A DNA stretch of 64,000 bases from Pseudomonas donghuensis (GTDB lineage Bacteria; Pseudomonadota; Gammaproteobacteria; Pseudomonadales; Pseudomonadaceae). The notes under the pieces are model-generated. The model did no database searches, was not told the origin of the DNA, and saw nothing but the letters and a program-made list of their open reading frames with translations. The stretch covers positions 275,747 to 339,746 of the forward strand of contig NZ_JH650757.1 of the NCBI RefSeq assembly GCF_000259195.1, written 5' to 3'. How positions within the stretch are numbered: the first letter of the stretch is position 1; every line of letters begins with the position of its first letter. Below are positions 19,566-28,543 of this stretch, piece by piece. The translations under genes and the position numbers were made by a program.

Positions 19566-20177
19566 TCAGCCGTTGACCTGCGGGCGGGCCATCTTGAACA
19601 GGTTGCCCAGTTCGAAGTAATCCGCCGGGCCGCCGCCACGCAGGATCGGCTGGCCCGCAGCGGTGTCATAGATGCCGTCCTTGAGCAGATGCTCGGCGAT
19701 ATGCACGGCCACCACCTCACCCAGCACCAGCCAGCTCGGCACCAGCGCTTGGTCGGCACGCTGCAGCTGGATGATCTGGGTCACCTTGCATTCGAACGAC
19801 ACCGGGCTCTCTTGCACCCGCGGCACGGCAATCACTTTTGACGCCACCGGGGTCAGACCGCTCAGGGTGAACTCATCGACCTGCGGCGCAACTGCCGCGC
19901 AGCTCTGGTTCATGGCCTCGGCCAGCGGCAGGGTGGCCAGGTTCCAGGCGAACTCGCCGGTTTGCTCGATGTTGTTCAGGCTGTCTTTGCGCCCGACGCT
20001 TGCGAAACCGATGATCGGTGGAATGTAGTTGAAGGCGTTGAAGAAGCTGTAGGGCGCCAGGTTCAGGCGACCTTCGGCGTCCTGGGAGGAAATCCAGCCA
20101 ATCGGGCGTGGGCCGACGATGGCATTGAACGGATCGTGGGGCAGGCCGTGGCCTTTTGCCGGTTCGTAGTAATACAT
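19566..20177 (-). CDS. FMN-binding flavin reductase-like protein
   Basis: This 203-residue protein has the flavin reductase-like split-barrel fold (PF01613). It starts MYYYEPAKGHGLPHDPFNAI and continues VGPRPIGWISS, the typical FMN-binding first part, followed by NLAPYSFFNAFNYIPPIIGF. ATG 20177 is preferred over an upstream frame extension with no family similarity. Members reduce FMN for partner monooxygenases or act on small substrates themselves. It converges on the small gene at 19334 with a 1-base gap. Confidence 0.85.
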   Translation of the reverse strand: MYYYEPAKGHGLPHDPFNAIVGPRPIGWISSQDAEGRLNLAPYSFFNAFNYIPPIIGFASVGRKDSLNNIEQTGEFAWNLATLPLAEAMNQSCAAVAPQVDEFTLSGLTPVASKVIAVPRVQESPVSFECKVTQIIQLQRADQALVPSWLVLGEVVAVHIAEHLLKDGIYDTAAGQPILRGGGPADYFELGNLFKMARPQVNG

Positions 20178-20251
20178 CTGCGCTGGCCCGAAGGCCTTCC
20201 CTGTGAGTAGGCCGCTAGTGTGCCAAGGCTTTGCCTTGCTGAAAATGACTA

Positions 20252-20271
20252 AGCCCGGCCGAAGCCGGGCT
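20252..20271 (-). terminator. GC-rich hairpin after the AEDGFDRT repeat gene
   Basis: AGCCCGGC and GCCGGGCT form an 8-bp stem with a CGAA/TTCG tetraloop. On the minus strand it follows the gene at 20291 by about 20 bases and is followed by TTAGTCATTTT, a weak T-tract. A terminator is likely. Confidence 0.65.
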
Positions 20272-20290
20272 GACTGCGTCACATCAGCGC

Positions 20291-20500
20291 TTAACTGATG
20301 CGGTGGACCTGGGTGCGATCGAAGCCGTCTTCGGCGAATTTGGCGCCGCCGGTGCGATCGAAGCCGTCTTCTGCATAGGTAGCCGACTGGCTTTTCACGG
20401 CGCTGAAGTTGTGGCTGTTGGTACGGTCGAAGCCGTCTTCGGCGAATGCGTTGGCAGCCAGTACCGAGAAGGCCAGGGTCAGGATCAGTTTGTTTTTCAT
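20291..20500 (-). CDS. Secreted mini-protein with three AEDGFDRT repeats
   Basis: This 69-residue protein has a clear signal peptide (MKNKLILTLAFSVLAANAFA) and a mature part of about 49 residues built around three exact copies of AEDGFDRT, separated by spacers of 14 residues (NSHNFSAVKSQSAT plus Y) and 5 residues (GGAKF). Cleavage after AFA would leave the first repeat at or near the new N-terminus. The same repeat is visible in the DNA as three GATCGAAGCCGTCTTC-like segments. The start has GGAG nine bases upstream. I recall short Pseudomonas proteins with this motif, sometimes annotated as phage infection proteins, but know no demonstrated function. It has its own AT-rich upstream region and hairpin terminator, so it is probably monocistronic. 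Confidence 0.8.
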   Translation of the reverse strand: MKNKLILTLAFSVLAANAFAEDGFDRTNSHNFSAVKSQSATYAEDGFDRTGGAKFAEDGFDRTQVHRIS

Positions 20501-20634
20501 GGTCGTTGCTCCGAGGTGCTGAGGGGTTGTTTGTTTCTATGGGTGTAATGCTACGCTGATAAAATTGATTAAAAAGCGCAAAAAATAACGTATAAGAATC
20601 TAAAAAATAGATGTATGTGGCGACAGTTCGCCCT

Positions 20635-20687
20635 CATCACCGGCAAGGCCATGCACGGACCTGTGGGAGCTGGCCTTGCCAGCGATG
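20635..20687. repeat. Imperfect REP-like inverted repeat
   Basis: Seventeen-base arms (15 matches) around GGCAAGGCCA and TGGCCTTGCC. The core differs from the GGGCTTGACCC type and is shared with the element at 45160. The 20501-20815 gap contains the AT-rich promoter region of the minus-strand repeat gene, this element and the kgtP terminator; I see no further gene. Confidence 0.7.
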
Positions 20688-20760
20688 CAGGCGATGCGGT
20701 CTACGCTATGAGTGAAGATTGAGGGTGTGGGATTAATTGCGGGTTAAAGCGCCATAAACA

Positions 20761-20799
20761 AAAAAAGGGGGCAATCCGCTGGCGGATGCCCCCTTTTTT
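20761..20799 (-). terminator. Terminator after kgtP
   Basis: GGGGGC-AATCCGC pairs with GCGGAT-GCCCCC, flanked by A6 on one side and T6 on the other. It lies 17 bases beyond the kgtP stop on the minus strand. The symmetric A/T flanks would allow it to work in both directions. Confidence 0.9.
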
Positions 20800-20815
20800 C
20801 TGCCGATGACTGGGA

Positions 20816-22150
20816 TCAGTCAGTGGTGATCCGCGAATGCGTGCGGGTGTCCTTCATGAACACATACACCAGCAACGAGCAGGCGATACAGGCAGTCACG
20901 TACCAGTAGAAACCGCTCTCCATGCCGATGCTCTTGAACCATAGCGCCACGTACTCAGCGGTACCGCCGAAGATCGACACGGTCAGGGCGTACGGCAGGC
21001 CAACGCCCAAGGCGCGGATTTCGGTAGGGAACAACTCGGCTTTGACCACGGCGTTGATCGAGGTGTAGCCGCTGACGATGATCAGCGCCGCCATGATCAG
21101 GAAGAACGCGCCCCACCAGGTCTGGATGGTGTGCAGGGTGGTCAGGATCGGTACGGTGCACAGGGTGCCCAATACGCCGAAGGCGATCAGGATCGGGCGC
21201 CGGCCGATCTTGTCGGAGAGGCTGCCGATGATCGGTTGCAGGCACATGAACAGGAACAGGGTGGCCGCCGAAATGGTGGTCGAGTCGGTGATGCTCATGC
21301 CCACCGTGTTCACCAGGTACTTCTGCATGTAGGTGGTGTAGGTGTAGAAGGCCAGGGTGCCGCCCATGGTCAGGCCGACCACGGTGGCCAGCTCTTTCGG
21401 ATGGCGCATCAGGGTGCGCATCAGGCTTTCCTTGGACTTTTCCTTCTTGGTGAAGGAGGCGGTTTCTTCCATGCCGCGGCGCAGGTACAGGGCGACCACT
21501 GCGCACAGGGCGCCGATCACGAAAGGTACGCGCCAGCCCCAGGCATACAGTTGTTCGGTGGTCAGGGTCTGCTGCAGGATGATCAGCACCGCCAGGGCGA
21601 TGAGCTGGCCGGAAATCAGCGTCACGTACTGGAAGCTGGAGAAGAAGCCACGGCGCTCCTTGGTGGCCATCTCGCTGAGGTAGGTGGCCGAGGTGCCATA
21701 TTCGCCACCCACCGACAGGCCTTGCATCAGGCGGGCGATGACCAGCAGCACCGGTGCGGCGACGCCGATGGTTTCATACCCTGGGGTCAGGGCGATGACC
21801 AGCGAGCCTGCGCACATCAGCAATACCGAGGCCATCAGCGCAGCCTTGCGGCCTTTGCGGTCGGCGTAGATACCCATCAGCCAGCCGCCGATCGGGCGCA
21901 TCAAAAAGCCCACGGCGAAGATCGCGGCGGTGTTGAGCAGTTGTGCGGTGGTGTCGCCGGCGGGGAAGAAGGCTTTGGCGAAATACAGGGAAAACGCGGC
22001 GTAAACGTACCAGTCGTACCATTCGACCATGTTGCCGATCGAACCGCTGAAAATCGACTTGAGTCGGCTTCGGGTGGTTTTTACCGCGGCGGGCGCAATG
22101 GCCGCCCCGGTTGGCAGGGTGGTGGAGTTATCCATCGAAGGGACCTTCAT
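20816..22150 (-). CDS. kgtP: Alpha-ketoglutarate/proton symporter (KgtP-type MFS)
   Basis: This 444-residue metabolite:H+ symporter of the MFS has 12 hydrophobic segments and the family signatures GNMVEWYDWYVYAAFSLYF at TM1, YADRKGRKAALMASV (loop 2-3) and QGLSVGGEYGTSATYLSEM. It most likely imports 2-oxoglutarate. A second start (MDNST at 22135) is the form I remember from P. putida; both are in frame. A sigma-54 promoter (22196-22211) and two upstream sites precede it, and a sigma-54-dependent regulator/sensor pair lies directly upstream on the same strand. A strong terminator follows. Confidence 0.9.
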   Translation of the reverse strand: MKVPSMDNSTTLPTGAAIAPAAVKTTRSRLKSIFSGSIGNMVEWYDWYVYAAFSLYFAKAFFPAGDTTAQLLNTAAIFAVGFLMRPIGGWLMGIYADRKGRKAALMASVLLMCAGSLVIALTPGYETIGVAAPVLLVIARLMQGLSVGGEYGTSATYLSEMATKERRGFFSSFQYVTLISGQLIALAVLIILQQTLTTEQLYAWGWRVPFVIGALCAVVALYLRRGMEETASFTKKEKSKESLMRTLMRHPKELATVVGLTMGGTLAFYTYTTYMQKYLVNTVGMSITDSTTISAATLFLFMCLQPIIGSLSDKIGRRPILIAFGVLGTLCTVPILTTLHTIQTWWGAFFLIMAALIIVSGYTSINAVVKAELFPTEIRALGVGLPYALTVSIFGGTAEYVALWFKSIGMESGFYWYVTACIACSLLVYVFMKDTRTHSRITTD

Positions 22151-22195
22151 AGTTGTTTTTGTGGAGCGCGCCGAAACGCAGCCTGCCAGGGCTAT

Positions 22196-22211
22196 AGCAG
22201 AAGCTGTGCCA
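22196..22211 (-). promoter_or_regulatory. Sigma-54 promoter of kgtP
   Basis: On the minus strand the sequence reads TGGCACAGCTTCTGCT. It matches the -24/-12 consensus TGGCAC-N5-TTGCW at every conserved base except one (C for T), with exact GG-to-GC spacing. It lies 46-61 bases upstream of the kgtP start at 22150. Confidence 0.85.
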
Positions 22212-22254
22212 GATGCTGGAGGCCCGGTCTAGAAGGGTTGTACGGATATGATGA

Positions 22255-22298
22255 GCGGAAATCCGCCTATTCAAATGAGTGGGTCGGCAAAAATCCGC
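22255..22298. promoter_or_regulatory. Paired upstream activator sites for the sigma-54 regulator
   Basis: Two related sites, GCGGAAATCCGC (22255-22266, palindromic arms GCGGA/TCCGC) and GCAAAAATCCGC (22287-22298), have centres 32 bases apart, three helical turns. They lie about 45-100 bases upstream of the -24/-12 promoter, where enhancer-binding proteins act. Assignment to the adjacent response regulator is inferred from position. Confidence 0.6.
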
Positions 22299-22320
22299 TT
22301 ATGGCGACCCGTTGGGTCGA

Positions 22321-23655
22321 TCAGGTAGGCCCGAGAAAATCTTCGCGCAGCAGGCCGTGGCGCTGCATCTTCTCGTTGAGGGTGCGCCGCGGCAGTTGCA
22401 GCTCTTCCATCACGGCCTTGATCTCGCCCTTGTGCCGGCTCAGGGCGGCGCGCAGGCACTGGGCTTCGAAGGCTTCCTGCTGGGCGGCCAGCGATTGCCC
22501 GGCTTCGATTTCTGCTGCTGCCGGCTCGCCCAGCCCCAGGGCATGACGTTCGGCGGCGTTGGCCAGTTCACGAACGTTGCCCGGCCAGTCGTGACCGAGC
22601 AGCTTGCCCAACTGCGCGCCACTGAGTACCGGCGCGCTGCGGCCGACGCGCTCGGCGGCCAGGCGGGCAAAGTGGCTGAACAGCAGCGGGATGTCTTCGC
22701 GGCGGTCGCGCAACGGCGCCAGGCGCAATTCGGCAACGTTCAAGCGATACGCCAGGTCTTCGCGAAAGCGCCCGGCCCGGGCTGCTTCGAGCAGGTCGGG
22801 TTTGGTCGCGGCGATGATCCGCAGGTCGACGCTGATGCTCTGGTTGGCGCCCAGGCGTTCGAGTTTCTGCTCCTGTAACACGCGCAGCAGCTTGGCCTGC
22901 TGGGCCAGTGGCATGCTTTCGATCTCGTCGAGGAACACCGTGCCGCCATTGGCGTATTCGAGCTTGCCGATGCGCTTGCCCTGGGCACCGGTGAAGGCGC
23001 CGCTTTCATGGCCGAACAGCTCGGCCTCGAACAACTGCTCGGGGATCGCCGCGCAGTTGAGGGCAACGAAGGGCTTGCCGGCGCGCGGGCCGAAGTCATG
23101 CAGGCAGCGTGCGACCTGCTCCTTGCCGCTGCCGGTTTCGCCACGAATCAGCACGTTGACCGGCAGGTTGGCCAGGTCCAGTACCTGCTTGCGCAAGTGC
23201 TGCATGCCCTGGGACACGCCCAGCAGGTTCGCCTCCAGGCGCGCCTTGAGGTCGGCCTGTTCATGCAGGCGGCGGTTCTCCAGCACCAGCTGGCGTTTTT
23301 CCAGGGCCCGGCGCAGGCTGCCGAGCAGCGCTTCGGGGCTGAAGGGTTTTTCCAGAAAGTCGTAGGCACCATTGCGCATGGCCTCGACTGCCATCGGCAC
23401 ATCGCCGTGACCGGTGAGCAGGATCACCGGCAGGTCGGCATCACTGGCCTGCAGTCGCTCGAGCAACTGCAGGCCGTCCATGCCGGGCATGCGCACGTCA
23501 CTGAGGATCACCCCGGGGAAGTGCATCGGCAGTTGCTGCAGGCAGTCTTCGGCACGGCTGAACAGTTGCACGTTGAAGCCGGACAGGCTCAGCCATTGCT
23601 CCACGGCTGTGCGGATGCTGGCTTCATCGTCGACGACCATCACTGAGTTCAACAT
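22321..23655 (-). CDS. Sigma-54-dependent response regulator (DctD/MifR-like)
   Basis: This 444-residue NtrC-family regulator has a receiver domain with phospho-acceptor Asp53 (VILSDVRMPGMDG), an AAA+ domain with Walker A GETGSGKE at 172-179 and the sigma-54 contact loop GAFTGA at 219-224, and a C-terminal Fis-type helix-turn-helix (about 400-440, GEIKAVMEELQLPRRTLNEK). It should activate the sigma-54 promoter of kgtP when phosphorylated. DctD regulates dicarboxylate uptake, while MifR of P. aeruginosa controls alpha-ketoglutarate transport; context favours the MifR role. It overlaps the sensor kinase gene by 7 bases. Confidence 0.93.
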   Translation of the reverse strand: MLNSVMVVDDEASIRTAVEQWLSLSGFNVQLFSRAEDCLQQLPMHFPGVILSDVRMPGMDGLQLLERLQASDADLPVILLTGHGDVPMAVEAMRNGAYDFLEKPFSPEALLGSLRRALEKRQLVLENRRLHEQADLKARLEANLLGVSQGMQHLRKQVLDLANLPVNVLIRGETGSGKEQVARCLHDFGPRAGKPFVALNCAAIPEQLFEAELFGHESGAFTGAQGKRIGKLEYANGGTVFLDEIESMPLAQQAKLLRVLQEQKLERLGANQSISVDLRIIAATKPDLLEAARAGRFREDLAYRLNVAELRLAPLRDRREDIPLLFSHFARLAAERVGRSAPVLSGAQLGKLLGHDWPGNVRELANAAERHALGLGEPAAAEIEAGQSLAAQQEAFEAQCLRAALSRHKGEIKAVMEELQLPRRTLNEKMQRHGLLREDFLGPT

Positions 23656-25406
23656 GCGGGTTCCGGGTCCATAGGCAAGGTCAGGCTGAAACGGGCGCCG
23701 CCGGGCTGGTTTTCGACCTGCAGGCGGCCGCCGGCTTCGTGAATGATGCCATAGGAAATCGCCAGGCCCAGGCCCAAGCCTTCGCCCACCGGCTTGGTGG
23801 TGAAGAACGGGTCGAAGACACTGGCCAGGTGTTCGGCAGGGATACCGCCGCCGCTGTCGAGCACGCTCAGGCGCCAGTGCTCCTGTTCGGCATCGATGCG
23901 CACCTCAAGGCGTTTGTAGCTCTTTTCGGCCATGGCATCCAGGGCGTTGCGCAGCAGGTTGATCAGCACTTGCTCAAGGCGTATTGCATCGCCGCGTACC
24001 CAGGCCGGGCGGGCCAGGTACAGGGCGACGCTGACGTCCTCGGCGCGAATGCGCGCCTCGAGCAGTTGCAGCGCCTGGTCGACCACGGTGGCCAGGTCCA
24101 GGCGTTCGCGCAGGCCGCTGGGGCTGTTGCGGGCGAAGGTTTTCAGGTGCCCGGTGAGGGCCGCCATGCGCGTGAGCATCTGCTCCAGCGGCTCCAGGGC
24201 CTGGCGTGCTTCATCCAGGCGTTGGTTATCGAGCAGCAGGCGCAGGGTTGCCAGCTGCATGCGCTGGGTGGTCAGCGGCTGGTTGATCTCGTGGGCCAGC
24301 GCCGCGGACATCTGCCCAAGCGCCGCCAGCTTGGCCGATTGCACCAGGCCCTCCTGGGCGGTGCGCAGGTCGCGGGTGCGGGCTTCGACCAGGCGTTCGA
24401 GTTCTTCACGGCTGCGCTGGCGCAAGCGTGCCAGGCGCAAGCGCTGGCTGATGAACAACAAGGCGAAGACCAGGCTCAACCACACTGCGGCGGCAGCCAG
24501 CGCGGCGTTGCGACCGTCTTCGCTGACCTGCGGCTTGCGCAGCAGGTGCAGGGTCCAGCCCTCGGCCTCCAGTGGCAGGCTTTCCCACAAGTAGTCGGTG
24601 TTGCCCTCCGGGCCCTGCACACGCATCAGGTGGCTGTTGGTGTCGAAGCTGCTGAGGATATGGTGCTGTAGCGGCACCAGCGGTTGCTTGTCGTACTGGC
24701 GGGTGGCGGCAAGCTCGGCGCGGTCGGCGCTGGTCAGCGGTTGCAGCTCGCGGTAGCGCCAGCCGTCCTGGTTGGCGATGAAGATGATCCCGCGGGCGTC
24801 GCTGACCAACAGGATATCGCTGCCCTGGCGCCACTCGCGCTCAAGCTCGGGGAACTCCAGCTTGACCACCATGGCACCGAGGAAGCGGCTGTTTTCATCC
24901 TGCACCGCGCTGGACAAGAAATACCCCGGCACGCCGCTGGTCACGCCGACCGCATAGAAGCGGCCGCTGCCCTGGCTGCGGGTTTGTTTGAAATACGGCC
25001 GGAAACCATAGTTGGAGCCAACATAGGTGCTGGGCAGGCGCCAGTTGCTGGCGGCCACGGCCAGGCCGGTGCGGTCGAGCAGCTCGAGGGTCGAGGAATT
25101 GGCCGCACCGTTGATGCGCTCCAGCTTGCGGTTCAGGGCATCCTGCACCGGGCCTGCAACCGGGCCGCGCAAGGCGCTGATCAGTTCCGGGTCGAGGGCC
25201 AGCACCGCCGGCAGGGCGCGGTAACGTTCGATCAGGGTGTGCAGCGAGTTGGCATACAGCCCCAACTGCTCACTGGCCCGACGGGCATCCTCGACCATCG
25301 ACTGACGCTTGGCGTGGTGCATGGCCCAGCCTGCGGTCAACAGCGTGCCGGCGAGGATGAAGAACAGAATCAGGCCCAGACGCAGGGCGCGAAAGGAAGA
25401 AGGCAT
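23649..25406 (-). CDS. Sensor histidine kinase (DctB/MifS-like)
   Basis: This 585-residue membrane sensor has TM1 at about 8-29, a periplasmic double-Cache-like domain to about 295 ([12 protein letters not shown] and [15 protein letters not shown] are DctB-type ligand-domain sequences), TM2 at about 301-320, a cytoplasmic coiled stretch, a HisKA domain with His372 in [12 protein letters not shown], and a HATPase domain ([40 protein letters not shown]). It probably senses external C4/C5 dicarboxylates and phosphorylates the neighbouring regulator, giving kgtP induction. Confidence 0.93.
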   Translation of the reverse strand: MPSSFRALRLGLILFFILAGTLLTAGWAMHHAKRQSMVEDARRASEQLGLYANSLHTLIERYRALPAVLALDPELISALRGPVAGPVQDALNRKLERINGAANSSTLELLDRTGLAVAASNWRLPSTYVGSNYGFRPYFKQTRSQGSGRFYAVGVTSGVPGYFLSSAVQDENSRFLGAMVVKLEFPELEREWRQGSDILLVSDARGIIFIANQDGWRYRELQPLTSADRAELAATRQYDKQPLVPLQHHILSSFDTNSHLMRVQGPEGNTDYLWESLPLEAEGWTLHLLRKPQVSEDGRNAALAAAAVWLSLVFALLFISQRLRLARLRQRSREELERLVEARTRDLRTAQEGLVQSAKLAALGQMSAALAHEINQPLTTQRMQLATLRLLLDNQRLDEARQALEPLEQMLTRMAALTGHLKTFARNSPSGLRERLDLATVVDQALQLLEARIRAEDVSVALYLARPAWVRGDAIRLEQVLINLLRNALDAMAEKSYKRLEVRIDAEQEHWRLSVLDSGGGIPAEHLASVFDPFFTTKPVGEGLGLGLAISYGIIHEAGGRLQVENQPGGARFSLTLPMDPEPAC

Positions 25407-25466
25407 GGTGCAAGTCCCGGCAGTGGGGAAGGCCTCCTGGCCTTCCCTTGGAGCATGGCAACGTTG

Positions 25467-27758
25467 TTACAGCAGCTCGAAGCTCTGTTGTTGCACGGCC
25501 TGCGAGTCGAGGCCGACCTGGACCCGGAACTCACCCGGCTCGGCTGCCCATTGCAGTTGGCCGTTGTAGAACTTCAGGTCGTCGGCCTTGATGGTGAAGT
25601 GCAGGGTGCGTTCCTCGCCGGCCTTGAGCATGACTTTGTGGAAGTTCTTCAGCTCCTTGATCGGGCGGCTCATGGACGCTGTCACATCCTGCAGGTACAG
25701 CTGCACCACGGTCTCGCCGTCACGCTTGCCGGTGTTCTTGACCACGATGCTGGCGTCCAGGTCCTGGCCCTGTTTCACGGTTTTGCTCGACAGGCTCAGG
25801 TTCGAGAGGCTGAAGTCGCTGTAGCTCAGGCCGTAGCCGAAGGGGTACAGCGGGCCGTTCGGCTCTTCAAAGTACTGCGAGGTGTAGTTGCCTGGCTTGC
25901 CCGGGGTGAAGGGGCGGCCGATGCTCAGGTGGTTGTAGTACATCGGGATCTGCCCGACCGAACGCGGGAAGGTGATGGCCAGCTTGCCCGACGGGTTGTA
26001 GTCGCCGAACAGCACATCGGCGATGGCGTTGCCGCCTTCGGTGCCGCTGAACCAGGTCTCCAGGATGGCATCGGCCTGTTCGCGCTCCCAGGCCAGCGAC
26101 AGCGGCCGGCCGTTCATCAGCACCAGCACCAGCGGTTTGCCGGTGGCTTTCAGGGCCTTGATCAGCTCGCGCTGGGCTGCGGGGATTTCCAGGGTGGTGC
26201 GGCTGGACGATTCGTGGGACATGCCACGCGACTCGCCGATCACCGCGACCACCACGTCGGACTGCTTGGCGGCCTTGACCGCTTCGTCGATCAGCACCGC
26301 GGCAGGGCGTGGGTCGTCGACGATTTCCGGGGCATCGAAGTTGAGGAAGTTCAGGTAATCGAGGATGGCCTTGTCGTGGGTGACGTTGGAGCCCTTGGCG
26401 TAGATGACCTTGGCCTTGTCACCGAGGACCTGGCGCATGCCTTCGCGCACGGTGATCGACTGATGCGGGCGGCCGGCGGCGGCCCAACTGCCCATCATGT
26501 CGATCGGGGCATCGGCCAGCGGGCCGACCAGGGCGATGGTGCCGGCTTTTTTCAGTGGCAGGGTCTGCTTGCGGTTTTCCAGCAGGACCAGGCTGCGGCG
26601 TGCCACGTCACGGGCTTCGGCACGGTGCAGGCGGCTGTCGGCATAGGTATCGGCCGGGTCGTCGCTGGCCTTGCCGATACGCCGGTACGGGTCTTCGAAC
26701 AGGCCCATGTCGTATTTGGCACCGAGCACTTCGCGCACGGCGTTGTCGATATCGGCCTGGTCGACTTCACCGGCCTTGAGCAGGCTGGCCAGTTCTTCGC
26801 CGTACAGCGAGTCGTTCATGCTCAGGTCGATGCCGGCCTTGATTGCAAGCTTGGCGGCTTCGCGGCCATCGCGGGCAACGCCGTGGCGCACCAGTTCGGT
26901 GATTGCCCCGTGGTCGCTGACGGTCACGCCCTTGAAGCCCCAGTCCTTGCGCAGCAGGTCGTTCATCAACCAGGTGTTGGAGGTGGCCGGCACGCCGTTG
27001 ATCGAGTTCAGCGCAACCATCACTCCGCCGGCACCGGCATCGATGGCGGCGCGGTAGGGCGGCAGGTAGTCGTTGAACATCTTGGTCGGGCTCATGTCGA
27101 CCGTGTTGTAGTCGCGGCCGCCTTCCACCGCGCCGTACAGGGCGAAGTGCTTGACCGCGGCCATCAGGCTGGTCGGTGCGGCCGGGCTCTGGCCCTGGAA
27201 GGACTCGACCATCACTTTGGAAATGCGCGAGACCAGGTAGGTGTCTTCGCCAAAGCCTTCGCTGGTGCGGCCCCAGCGTGGGTCACGGGCGATGTCGACC
27301 ATCGGCGCGAAGGTCATGTCGATGCCGTCTGAGGCCGCTTCAAGGGCGGACACCCGGCCGACCTTGGCAATCGCGTCCATGTCCCAGCTGGCGGCCAGGC
27401 CCAGGCTGATCGGGAAGATCGTGCGGTGGCCGTGGATCACGTCGTAGGCGAAGAACATCGGGATCTTCAGCCGGCTCTTGGCGGCGGCGTCCTGCATCGG
27501 CCGGTTTTCCGCACGGGTGATCGAGTTGAAGGTACCGCCGATACGTCCGGCGGCAATTTCCTTGCGGATCATTTCGCGGGGCATTTCCGGGCCGATGCTG
27601 ATCAGGCGCAACTGACCGATCTTTTCATCCAGGGTCATCTGCTTGATCAGGTTGGCGATGAACGCCTGCTTGTCCTGCAGCGGGGCGGCAGAGGTATCGG
27701 CATAGGCCGACTGACTGGCCAGGCTGACAACCAGACCCAGCAAACACAGCTTGTTCAT
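25467..27758 (-). CDS. bglX: Periplasmic beta-glucosidase (GH3)
   Basis: This 763-residue glycoside hydrolase family 3 enzyme has a signal peptide cleaved near residue 20 (LASQSAYA-DTS). The catalytic nucleophile is Asp282 in GVTVSDHGA; KHFALYG at 203-209 is the substrate-binding element. Next come the GH3 C-terminal domain (ALVGPLADAPIDMMGSW) and a fibronectin III-like C-terminal domain (about 660-755). Size and order match BglX, which releases glucose from beta-linked oligosaccharides in the periplasm. ATG 27758 (MNKLCLLGLV) is preferred over an upstream TTG. It is divergent from lemA across 182 bp. Confidence 0.93.
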   Translation of the reverse strand: MNKLCLLGLVVSLASQSAYADTSAAPLQDKQAFIANLIKQMTLDEKIGQLRLISIGPEMPREMIRKEIAAGRIGGTFNSITRAENRPMQDAAAKSRLKIPMFFAYDVIHGHRTIFPISLGLAASWDMDAIAKVGRVSALEAASDGIDMTFAPMVDIARDPRWGRTSEGFGEDTYLVSRISKVMVESFQGQSPAAPTSLMAAVKHFALYGAVEGGRDYNTVDMSPTKMFNDYLPPYRAAIDAGAGGVMVALNSINGVPATSNTWLMNDLLRKDWGFKGVTVSDHGAITELVRHGVARDGREAAKLAIKAGIDLSMNDSLYGEELASLLKAGEVDQADIDNAVREVLGAKYDMGLFEDPYRRIGKASDDPADTYADSRLHRAEARDVARRSLVLLENRKQTLPLKKAGTIALVGPLADAPIDMMGSWAAAGRPHQSITVREGMRQVLGDKAKVIYAKGSNVTHDKAILDYLNFLNFDAPEIVDDPRPAAVLIDEAVKAAKQSDVVVAVIGESRGMSHESSSRTTLEIPAAQRELIKALKATGKPLVLVLMNGRPLSLAWEREQADAILETWFSGTEGGNAIADVLFGDYNPSGKLAITFPRSVGQIPMYYNHLSIGRPFTPGKPGNYTSQYFEEPNGPLYPFGYGLSYSDFSLSNLSLSSKTVKQGQDLDASIVVKNTGKRDGETVVQLYLQDVTASMSRPIKELKNFHKVMLKAGEERTLHFTIKADDLKFYNGQLQWAAEPGEFRVQVGLDSQAVQQQSFELL

Positions 27759-27940
27759 GAATTCTGTTCTCAAGGCTTACGGCAGTGTTCACGGTGATAC
27801 TGCCCAGCCGAAGTTGGGGAAGCGGCTATTGTTGTAGTTTGCTGGGGCATCTTTTAGCCGATTGGGCGATTCCGATCCAGCGGCGACGACGGATTATGCC
27901 TCAAGTCCGGTGCATCACGGCGATCGAGGAGCGTAGCAAC

Positions 27941-28543
27941 ATGCAGGTAATTCATTACAAGGGCGTACGCCTGTGGTTGCTGCTGATGCTTGGCAGCCTG
28001 CTGGCCGGTTGCGGGATCAACAACATCCCCAACTATGACGAGCAGGTAAAAGCCGCCTGGGCCCAGGTGCAGAACCAGTATCAGCGCCGCGCCGACCTGA
28101 TTCCCAATCTGGTCGAAACGGTCAAAGGCTACGCCAAGCAGGAGCAGGAAACCCTGACCGCGGTCATAGAAGCCCGGGCCAAGGCGACCTCGATCCAGGT
28201 CGATGCCAGCACCCTGGACGATCCCGAGAAGTTGCGCCAGTTCCAGCAGGCCCAGTCGCAGCTGACCGGGGCGCTGAGCCGCTTGATGGTGGTGTCCGAG
28301 CGCTACCCGGACCTCAAGTCCAACCAGAACTTCCTCGCCCTGCAGTCGCAGCTTGAAGGTACCGAGAACCGTATCGCCGTGGCGCGCAAGGACTTCATCG
28401 CCGCCGTGCAGCGCTACAACACCGAGATCCGTACCTTCCCTGGGCGCATCTGGCACAGCGTGATGTACAGCGACATGCCGATCCGGGAGAACTTCGAGGC
28501 CACTAGCGCCGATGCCGACAAAGCGCCTGAAGTGAAATTCTGA
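27941..28543 (+). CDS. lemA: LemA family lipoprotein
   Basis: This 200-residue protein has an N-terminal hydrophobic segment ending in the lipobox LLAGC and the LemA domain of long helices (AWAQVQNQYQRRADLIPNLV, ETVKGYAKQEQETLTAVIEA). ATG 27941 has GAGGAG upstream; the longer open frame is not supported. LemA proteins are membrane proteins of poorly known function, consistently found with TPM-domain proteins as here. Its stop overlaps the next start (TGATG), so translation is coupled. It is unrelated to the sensor kinase once also called LemA (GacS). Confidence 0.9.
   Translation: MQVIHYKGVRLWLLLMLGSLLAGCGINNIPNYDEQVKAAWAQVQNQYQRRADLIPNLVETVKGYAKQEQETLTAVIEARAKATSIQVDASTLDDPEKLRQFQQAQSQLTGALSRLMVVSERYPDLKSNQNFLALQSQLEGTENRIAVARKDFIAAVQRYNTEIRTFPGRIWHSVMYSDMPIRENFEATSADADKAPEVKF

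Noticed and set aside
24684..27332. An 882-codon plus-strand frame opposite the sensor kinase and bglX
   Set aside because: Composition is typical of antisense frames, no domain is seen, and both underlying genes have complete catalytic motifs.
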